From a virus: a stretch of DNA of 41,189 bases. The stretch lies in IMG/VR virus record IMGVR_UViG_3300042314_001246, positions 1 through 41,189 of that record; one strand, written 5' to 3'. The notes below the pieces were generated by a model that was not told where the DNA came from, did no database searches, and saw only the letters and a program-made list of their open reading frames with translations. This document shows positions 35,596 through 41,189 of this stretch, one piece after another (position 1 is the first letter of the stretch; every line of letters begins with the position of its first letter). The position numbers and the translations under genes are program-made.

Positions 35596-36312
35596 TCAGC
35601 CAACTCTTGCCGACCATCTTCCGCCCATGCCGCCGACCTGGAGGCCGATCTTGTCGCTCTCTCGGATGAGGTGGCCCTCGGCCCGGTATTCCTCGTTGTT
35701 GGCCTTGTCGAGTTGGCCATCCTCGCGGAGGGCGTCACTGGCGATGGAGAGCTTCAGGTAGTCGGCCAGGATGGAGGGGACCGGCAGCTGTTTCCAGTTG
35801 GCTCCATTGGGGGGCTGGACGTTGGAACCGGCCAGGATCGCCTCGTAGCAGTGGCCGTCGGAGGCCCTCACGATGTCCCCGGCGGCGTAGGTTGTCGCCG
35901 CGCTCCATGACGTCGCGCTGTATTGGTAGGGCCTCAGCCGGTAGTGCACCCATACGTCGGATGCCTCGATGTCGGGGTCAAGCAGAATCCTGTCATTCCT
36001 GAGAGAATAGCCGACTTCCTTGGGGTTAAGCGTCTTGTCCGGGTCGTCGAGGTAGATGCCAAAGATCTCGCCAAAGGGCTCCTGACCGGCCTGCTCGTAG
36101 GAGAGTGAGAGCTCCTCGCCGCTGATCTCCGGGCTGCGCTGCTCGATCCGGCAAAGCTCAGGCCAGCGGTCCCATTCCCAGGCAATGGCGATCCGGGTGT
36201 TGAGATACTCGGTGAGCGAGGCGCGTGTGGAGGAGAGGATCGCGGCCGAGGGGTCGAGTCCCATCCGTGCGGCGACGCCGGTGATGATCTTCTCGTAGGT
36301 TGTTGTTCTCAC
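35596..36312 (-). CDS. Head-tail adaptor-like protein with CBM-like insert (238 aa)
   Basis: The start is GTG at 36312 (RTTTYEKIITGVAARMGLDP). The N-terminal helices and IAIAWEWDRWPELCRIEQRS resemble podovirus head-completion/adaptor proteins encoded after the portal gene. Residues about 135-178 (SWSAATTYAAGDIVRASDGH and CYEA...WKQL) match a chitin/cellulose-binding CBM5/12-like motif inserted before the final helices. The insert suggests an exposed surface module. Its place right after the portal supports the adaptor role. Confidence 0.75.
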   Translation of the reverse strand: MRTTTYEKIITGVAARMGLDPSAAILSSTRASLTEYLNTRIAIAWEWDRWPELCRIEQRSPEISGEELSLSYEQAGQEPFGEIFGIYLDDPDKTLNPKEVGYSLRNDRILLDPDIEASDVWVHYRLRPYQYSATSWSAATTYAAGDIVRASDGHCYEAILAGSNVQPPNGANWKQLPVPSILADYLKLSIASDALREDGQLDKANNEEYRAEGHLIRESDKIGLQVGGMGGRWSARVG

Positions 36313-36326
36313 GGGGATGAAGGGGA

Positions 36327-36393
36327 TGGAGGGGCGTAAAGAGGAGAGGTGAGTTGGTTAGTCCTTCATGAGCTTCATGCTCTTCATGGTGAA
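36327..36393. repeat. ATGAAG hairpin repeat, copy 3 (partial)
   Basis: The right half is well preserved (GGTTAGTCCTTCATGAGCTT and CATGCTCTTCATGGTGAA), while the left arm is degenerate (GATGGAGGGGCGTAAAGAGG). It fills the gap between portal and adaptor genes. Confidence 0.65.
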
Positions 36394-36400
36394 TCAGGTT

Positions 36401-38458
36401 TCAGCCTTGGCCTTGGCCGAGGCTTTGCAGTGCAGGCACCGCGCCCATGCGGCCGATCTGGGCGTTCTGCTGCTGGGTCATCTGGAACTGGAACGACTGG
36501 ACCCGTGCGTCGATCATCTTCCGGAAGATCTCATCCTGCTGGTAGCGCTGGCTGACGGCTGGGTTGGCCTGGATGGTCTGCTGGAGGACCTGGAGTCGGA
36601 CCTGCGGGTTGCCGCCCTCCTTGAGCGGGGGCTCGGCACCGGCGGCGATCTTGGTGAACTGGACCTGCTCATCCTCGGCCTCGGCGGCTGCGGCCACCCC
36701 GGCGTCGCGGACAAGAGCCTCGCCCAGGACGGGATCCACCGCGCCCATGATGAACTTGACCAGGCCAGCCCGGTCAATGACCCCCGCCACATCAAGCGGG
36801 ATCGCCACCTTGGCGATGTAGTCGAGCTTCTTCCCGAGGAACTCGTTGTCGAGATCCCGCACATCGAAGTCGGCCTGCAAATCGAACTGTCCCTGGATCT
36901 CCTCGCGGGAAAGCTGGAACTTGCCCGGCAGCATCCCGACGATCCGCTGGATCTGGCTGTCGGTCAGATACTGCTGCATGAGCTGGAGTGTCTGGGTGAC
37001 GGCCAGCTTCATGTCGGTGAGGAAGCTATCGACCAAGTCCTGCTGGGCGAGCATGGTGCGGGCCGGTGCGATGGCGGCGGTGGCGCGGCCGAAATACTCA
37101 TCCACGTCTCCACGGGTGGACTGCTCGACTTCAATAGTCCCCTTGTCAAAGGGAGGGGGCTCCATCCATCCGAACTCTCCGGGCCTGCGCTCGGGGATCT
37201 GGGTGCCGGGGCCGAAGACCAGCTCGATCTTCCCACGATTCGCCGGGACGCGGACGGGAGGGAGGATGGCGATGGAGGCGCGGTCCGAGCGGTAGTCGCG
37301 CTGGGTCTTGATCTCGGTCTGCTGGGTGGCGACCAGCTCGGGGATGCCGCGTGACTCCAGCAGATTCCGACTGGTCCGCTCGCGGGGTAGCTCGATGAAG
37401 GGGAACTGGCCGTGCTCGTAGGGTGAGATGTCGTGCTTGGCGACGAGGTCGGTGACGGCGGTGTTCAGGACGGTGCATTCGACACGGGTGGCTCCCTTGT
37501 CGTGGACCTTGCGGTAGAGATGGAAGACCTCGATCAGGTCACGGTCGTTGTCGGTGAAGTGCTCGTTGTTCCGGAGGATGTTCCGGTTGACCCGCTGGGT
37601 CATTCCCTTCTGCTTGACGGCACGCTCGATCCACTCGGCATCATAGCCCTCCAGGATCTCACGCTCGCGCAGCTCCTCCTCGGTGATCAGCTCGCGGCGG
37701 GCCACCCACGGGGCACGCTGGATCGACCAGCAGGAGGGGGGGAAGAGGATGTCCTCCAGCGGTTCCAGGGCGACCCACTCGGGCTTGGACTCGAAGATGT
37801 AGGGTGACTCGTAGGTGAAGATCCCCTGCTCGCGCAGGGCACGGACCGCCGAGAGCTTCCCGGCCTCCTCGGCGAGTAGGGCCAGCATGGCGCGGGCGCT
37901 CTCCTCCTGAAGGGGATCGAGGATCGCCTCGACCAGGGCGGCGGCGGCTCCGTCGCCTTGAAGGGCGGCGTTCTGGATCTCCTCCAGGGTGATCGACTTC
38001 TTCTCGATGCGGGTGGTGGTCCTCCAGAAGATCCCCATGAAGGCGAGTCCGAAGGTCTCCCTGATCTGGAGCGCCAGCTCCACCTCGCGCCGGAGATCAT
38101 CGAGGCAGTGGACTTTCATCATCCAGTTGAGCGCCGTCTGGACGGCCTGCTTGATGATCGAGTCGCTCGACTCGACCGGCTGGACCTGCATCCGCGCCGC
38201 GAAGAAGGCCCGCTTCAGCAGCCGGACATTCTCATTGGTGATCGTGTCGGCCAGCCTGATGCGGCTGTCTGAGGAACCGTCCCAGGGGAAGGGCTTCCGG
38301 CCGAGCGATGACTGATGCTTGCGGCCATCCTCGCTCTGACCCGACCAGAGGCAGAAGCGGGTGTTGAAGTTCTCCGTCTTCCGCCCGTAGTAGTGGGAGG
38401 CATCGGCCTCAGCCTGGGAGATCTCGGAGAGAAGGGTAGAGATGTCGGAGCGGGTCAT
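36401..38458 (-). CDS. Portal protein (685 aa)
   Basis: The protein has the size and features of large podovirus portals: FPWDGSSDSRIRLADTITNE near residue 55, a helical clip/stem region, LPRERTSRNLLESRGIPELV about 360, and a long C-terminal helical barrel (EILAGIL-free, QFQMTQQQNAQIGRMG). It forms the dodecameric DNA channel at the head vertex. The neighbours (scaffold, capsid, adaptor) support this. It starts at 38458 with no Shine-Dalgarno site; the hairpin repeat at 38489-38573 lies directly upstream. Confidence 0.9.
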   Translation of the reverse strand: MTRSDISTLLSEISQAEADASHYYGRKTENFNTRFCLWSGQSEDGRKHQSSLGRKPFPWDGSSDSRIRLADTITNENVRLLKRAFFAARMQVQPVESSDSIIKQAVQTALNWMMKVHCLDDLRREVELALQIRETFGLAFMGIFWRTTTRIEKKSITLEEIQNAALQGDGAAAALVEAILDPLQEESARAMLALLAEEAGKLSAVRALREQGIFTYESPYIFESKPEWVALEPLEDILFPPSCWSIQRAPWVARRELITEEELREREILEGYDAEWIERAVKQKGMTQRVNRNILRNNEHFTDNDRDLIEVFHLYRKVHDKGATRVECTVLNTAVTDLVAKHDISPYEHGQFPFIELPRERTSRNLLESRGIPELVATQQTEIKTQRDYRSDRASIAILPPVRVPANRGKIELVFGPGTQIPERRPGEFGWMEPPPFDKGTIEVEQSTRGDVDEYFGRATAAIAPARTMLAQQDLVDSFLTDMKLAVTQTLQLMQQYLTDSQIQRIVGMLPGKFQLSREEIQGQFDLQADFDVRDLDNEFLGKKLDYIAKVAIPLDVAGVIDRAGLVKFIMGAVDPVLGEALVRDAGVAAAAEAEDEQVQFTKIAAGAEPPLKEGGNPQVRLQVLQQTIQANPAVSQRYQQDEIFRKMIDARVQSFQFQMTQQQNAQIGRMGAVPALQSLGQGQG

Positions 38459-38488
38459 GAGGGGGATGGAAAAGTGAGAAAGTGGAAG

Positions 38489-38573
38489 GGATTTACCATG
38501 AAGCTCATGGAGAGCATGAAGAGGAGAGATGATCTGGTTAGTCCTTGATGGGCTTCATGCTCTTCATGGTGAG
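38489..38573. repeat. ATGAAG hairpin repeat, copy 4
   Basis: The left arm ACCATGAAGCTCATGGAGAG and the right arm CTTCATGCTCTTCATGGTGA are near-complementary around a spacer with GGTTAGTCCTTGATGG. It is flanked on the portal side by GAAAAGTGAGAAAGTGGAAG-like sequence of another micro-repeat family (38469-38488). Confidence 0.75.
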
Positions 38574-38577
38574 TCAG

Positions 38578-38901
38578 CTACCTCGTGATCCTGATCTTGC
38601 GCTCCACTTTCGGGGCGGCGCAGTGGGGGTTCTTCTTGAGGAAGTCGGCTCGGAATCCCTTGTCCTGCCAGCAGCCGGGTTCCTTCCAGTTCCAGAAGTA
38701 GAAGGCGTCGGAGTCGACGCTCATGGTGTGCTGGCCGATCCCCTCGATCAGGGCGCTCTCGATCCGGGAGTTGGCCTCGGCGACCTGACGCTGGCGGATC
38801 TCGGCCATGACGGCCGAGGCGTGCCAGCCGGAGTAGAGCTCCTTCTTGATCAGGTCAAGCACCTCGGGATCCTCGATCCCTATGTTCTCTTCGGTTAGCA
38901 T
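38578..38901 (-). CDS. Conserved phage protein between capsid and portal (107 aa)
   Basis: MLTEENIGIEDPEVLDLIKK, YSGWHASAVMAEIRQRQVAE and DAFYFWNWKEPGCWQDKGFR with KKNPHCAAP match a small protein often encoded beside podovirus capsid genes; its role is unknown. I start it at 38901, behind AGGGG, because the earlier in-frame ATG (38937) lies in the loop of the 38923-38952 hairpin. Confidence 0.75.
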   Translation of the reverse strand: MLTEENIGIEDPEVLDLIKKELYSGWHASAVMAEIRQRQVAEANSRIESALIEGIGQHTMSVDSDAFYFWNWKEPGCWQDKGFRADFLKKNPHCAAPKVERKIRITR

Positions 38902-38922
38902 CCCCTGTGTGTGATCTGGCTG

Positions 38923-38952
38923 GGATGCTCCCCCCATGACAGGGGAGCATCC
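38923..38952 (-). terminator. Strong hairpin after the major capsid gene
   Basis: GGATGCTCCCC (38923-38933) and GGGGAGCATCC (38942-38952) form a perfect 11-bp stem with an 8-base loop, 19 bases beyond the capsid stop. No U-run follows, so it may be a partial terminator or an mRNA 3'-end stabiliser that raises capsid expression relative to the portal. It is the strongest short hairpin noticed in the window. Confidence 0.6.
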
Positions 38953-38970
38953 GGTGTCAAACCACCCGAA

Positions 38971-39990
38971 TTAGGAAGCGGTCGAAGCGATCTTGCCGAG
39001 GCCGCGTGGGCTGTGGACCACGAGACCGGCGATGGCGTCGATGATCCCGCGGGGACCACCGCCGCGATCCTCAAGCTCGCGGAAGGCAGGACGGCGACCG
39101 TAGCGCACCTCGACCATGTCGGGGTCGATGATGTAGCCGCGGCGGCTCTGGACCGCTGCAAGTCCATCCTGGGCGAGCAGGAGTGAAGGGAGGAGCTGGA
39201 GGCTGCCAAAGTCACCCTCGAACACATCGACCGTGGAGGTGATCTTCCGATCAGCGGCCGGGGTGTTGTAGGTCTTGACGTTCAAGGCCACGTTGGCCGA
39301 GCCAGCCTGAGTGCGGGTGAACTCCGTGAAGCGGCGCTTCAGGGTCGGGCCGCAGAGCAGGACGAGGTTCTTGACAGTGCCGGTCTGCTCATAGATCGCC
39401 TGGAGGAGGTTCTGGATGGAACCCTCGGTGATCGAGTCAGTGGCGGTCGTGCTGATCGCACCGGCCACCGTGCGGTAGTCCGCTGGGACGGGGAGATCGG
39501 TCTGGGCTCCGGAGGCGATCCAGCTTCCGAGACCACGGGTGCGGTAAGGGGTGCTGGCTCCGGACTGCTGGACGCTGTCGCTGTCCGAGCAGAAAGCGGC
39601 CTCGATGTCGCGGCCGAGTTCCTCGATGGACTTGGCGGCACCACGGGCCATCTCCTTCTTGCGGCCGACACCGGCGACATCGGAGATGTTCGCGGCGAAG
39701 TCGTCCACCATGATGGAGCGGCGGAACTTCTGGCAACGGCCGGAGAGCTTCGCACGCTGGGCGGCTGGGGAGTCCCAGGCAGTGACATCGTCACCGGCCA
39801 TGACGCCAGCGAACGAGGGGGCATTGTAGCCGTCGGCTTGCCAGGAGTGGACGTCGGGGTTGACCAGCTCCGCACCCTTCTTGGCGAGGGCGAGGAGGGG
39901 CTTGGACTTGGCGTCCACGACGGCGATGAGATCGCTCAGGTCCTCGCGGAGGCCCTTGTCTCTCTGGTCATTGATAGTGAGTAGGGGCAT
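38971..39990 (-). CDS. Major capsid protein, SU10/DUF5309-like (339 aa)
   Basis: MPLLTINDQRDKGLREDLSD, VTAWDSPAAQRAKLSGRCQK, GVGRKKEMARGAAKSIEELG and RDIEAAFCSDSDSVQQSGAS, then GTVKNLVLLCGPTLKRRFTE, correspond to the HK97-fold capsid family I know as SU10 major head protein / DUF5309. About 340 residues is the usual size. Its start follows a leader without Shine-Dalgarno site (AACAACCAACCAACCATC) despite the high expression needed. It lies after scaffold and before the portal-side genes. Confidence 0.9.
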   Translation of the reverse strand: MPLLTINDQRDKGLREDLSDLIAVVDAKSKPLLALAKKGAELVNPDVHSWQADGYNAPSFAGVMAGDDVTAWDSPAAQRAKLSGRCQKFRRSIMVDDFAANISDVAGVGRKKEMARGAAKSIEELGRDIEAAFCSDSDSVQQSGASTPYRTRGLGSWIASGAQTDLPVPADYRTVAGAISTTATDSITEGSIQNLLQAIYEQTGTVKNLVLLCGPTLKRRFTEFTRTQAGSANVALNVKTYNTPAADRKITSTVDVFEGDFGSLQLLPSLLLAQDGLAAVQSRRGYIIDPDMVEVRYGRRPAFRELEDRGGGPRGIIDAIAGLVVHSPRGLGKIASTAS

Positions 39991-40032
39991 GATGGTTGGT
40001 TGGTTGTTCGGAGTCGGCGGGGGTAGTTGTGC

Positions 40033-40056
40033 CTATCCGAGGAGTTATCCGAGGAG
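40033..40056. repeat. Tandem 12-bp duplication at the scaffold gene end
   Basis: TATCCGAGGAGT is followed by TATCCGAGGAGT with the scaffold stop codon lying between the units (minus strand SLLG-stop, LLG-stop). This suggests a recent slippage duplication that created a second in-frame stop. Confidence 0.6.
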
Positions 40057-41103
40057 TGATTCCATGAGGGCTGCGACCGAGTCCCGGTCGCCTTGACCCT
40101 CCAAAACTTTCTTGAGTGACGCCGCGTCTCGCGCCGTCTTGGCCGGGATCTTCGATTTTCCTGTCACCTTCGGAGGTTCTGGCGCGGGTGACTGCGCCTT
40201 CCGGGACGGGGAAGCGGACGGGGCCGTGGCTGATTTCGCCTTGGCCTGTGCTTCCTGACGCGCCATGCGGGCCTGCTGGCCGACAAGGGCGTCACCGATG
40301 ATGAGCTCCACGTTGGGGTATTTTCCCAGCGCCGGATACTGCTTGAGGATGTCGCGGAGGGCCTTGCTCTCGGAGGATCCCTGGGTGAAGAAGGCGGGGT
40401 AGGCCGCTCGGGCTTCGTTCACACTGGTCTCCCGCTGGGTCAGCCATTCCTTCCGTGCCGGTCCGTGATCGGTCACGATCGCGTCGGCGGCGGCGAGGTG
40501 TCGTGCCATCTCGGCGGGTTCGACATACTCCTCGCTTCCATCGGCCCCTTTCACGGTGGCCCCGTCGCGGTGGCTCATGGCCCAGGTCCGCACCCGCTTG
40601 GCGGTGGCGATCCTGGCATCCAGCTCCTCGATGCTCTCGACGTCGGAAAGCGGATCCTCGGGGGTCGGTTGGAGCACCACCTTGGATGCACCGGCCAGTT
40701 CCACCCTGAGCTTCTCGGCTTCCTCGCGGCTCTTCTCCAGCGCCTCTTCGGCCTCGCGCCTCTTGGCGGTCAGCTTGTCGATGCGCTTGAGCAGCTTGTC
40801 CGCCTTGGGGGACCGGGCCTCGCCCTTCTCTGTGTCCTCGTCGGCTTCGTCCGCGTCGTCGTTCTCCTCGTCGGATGATTCCTCATCCTGCTCGGAGTCA
40901 TTCTCTTGCTTCTCGTCGTCCGGCGTGGAGGCTTCCTCCTGCCCGGACGGTGCTGTCTCATCGTTCCCGGAGTCTTCGGTGGCCTCGGGCTTTTCAGCCT
41001 CGGGCTCCTCTTGCTCCGTTGCGGACTGGGTCAGTTCATTCCGGAGGTTCTCCGGGAGGAACGCCGCGATGTCCGTCAGGTCGATCTCGTTCTCTGCTGC
41101 CAT
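40045..41103 (-). CDS. Scaffold-like capsid assembly protein (352 aa)
   Basis: A long acidic first third (EEPEAEKPEATEDSGNDETA and similar) leads to a helical coiled-coil centre (KLLKRIDKLTAKRREAEEAL, EKSREEAEKLRVELAGASKV). A basic C-terminal end (KVTGKSKIPAKTARDAASLK) follows. This is the usual layout of podovirus scaffolding proteins whose basic tail docks on capsid subunits. Directly upstream of the major capsid gene. The start at 41103 has an AGGGGA site. Assignment rests on composition and position. Confidence 0.8.
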   Translation of the reverse strand: MAAENEIDLTDIAAFLPENLRNELTQSATEQEEPEAEKPEATEDSGNDETAPSGQEEASTPDDEKQENDSEQDEESSDEENDDADEADEDTEKGEARSPKADKLLKRIDKLTAKRREAEEALEKSREEAEKLRVELAGASKVVLQPTPEDPLSDVESIEELDARIATAKRVRTWAMSHRDGATVKGADGSEEYVEPAEMARHLAAADAIVTDHGPARKEWLTQRETSVNEARAAYPAFFTQGSSESKALRDILKQYPALGKYPNVELIIGDALVGQQARMARQEAQAKAKSATAPSASPSRKAQSPAPEPPKVTGKSKIPAKTARDAASLKKVLEGQGDRDSVAALMESLLG

Positions 41104-41189
41104 AGGTAAAATCCCCTAAGTGGAAACAAGCCCCTTTCTTCCCTGCTCTCCGATCAGGCTGGCCGGGCTAGGTATTGCCGCCTGATAGT
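40922..41189. repeat. Terminal direct repeat, right copy
   Basis: This is the right-hand copy of bases 1-268 with two differences. It contains the 5' end of the scaffold gene and its leader, so the contig break falls inside that gene. Nothing beyond the leader elements described at 232-265 lies in 41104-41189. Confidence 0.95.

Noticed and set aside
40922-41189. A true short terminal repeat of packaged DNA
   Set aside because: The repeat cuts inside the scaffold gene at an arbitrary place, as expected from assembly of a circular or permuted genome; defined packaging ends cannot be inferred.

Overview
The window is one complete, GC-rich, temperate tailed-phage genome. Bases 1-268 recur at 40922-41189 with two mismatches, so the contig closes on itself to a circular or circularly permuted map of 40,921 bp. 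Head and tail genes are of podovirus type: terminase, a large portal, a capsid resembling the SU10/DUF5309 group, a beta-propeller nozzle-like protein and very large ejected proteins, with no tape measure and no sheath. Lysis genes (an M15 peptidase, a three-helix holin and a possible inner spanin) and a lipoprotein gene suggest a Gram-negative host. A 5' tRNA-Thr fragment, AC-rich leaders without Shine-Dalgarno sites and many short dispersed repeats would fit a host such as Verrucomicrobiota, but that is a weak inference.

Two divergent transcription blocks start at about 13.2 kb, between two ribbon-helix-helix (RHH) regulator genes. The leftward block runs from 13175 down to 1 and, across the circle join, on from 41103 to 18892. 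In transcription order it holds: small DNA-binding and replication genes (HTH proteins, a replication-initiation-like protein, a ParB-like protein, an SSB-like protein, DnaB helicase); a packaging segment with TerL; a metallophosphoesterase; a tRNA-like element; scaffold, capsid, portal and adaptor; tail and receptor proteins; lysis genes; the propeller protein; a fibre; ejection proteins; a PAPS-reductase-like PP-loop protein overlapping a CxxCxxCC protein; and a 2223-residue polyvalent protein. Early genes are chained by ATGA stop/start overlaps.

The rightward block (13268-18884) is the accessory and lysogeny side: RHH regulators, a lipoprotein, the antirestriction DNA mimic ArdA with a run of small uncharacterised genes (candidate anti-defence), an attP region, a tyrosine integrase and a small secreted protein. 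The attP region has half a tRNA-Thr gene flanked by repeated GTGTAGCAAACC arm-like sites. The two blocks converge at 18885-18891 with almost no gap.

The most unusual property is a set of short internally periodic micro-repeat families. They lie between genes and also inside open reading frames in frame. At least one small gene (5077-5253) is coupled by ATGA at both ends although about half of it is repeat sequence, which resembles the in-frame palindromic elements of Rickettsia. Other notable points are a 21-bp motif repeated in inverted orientation near ardA and the head operon, an 11-bp hairpin just after the capsid gene, and integration through the 5' half of a tRNA.
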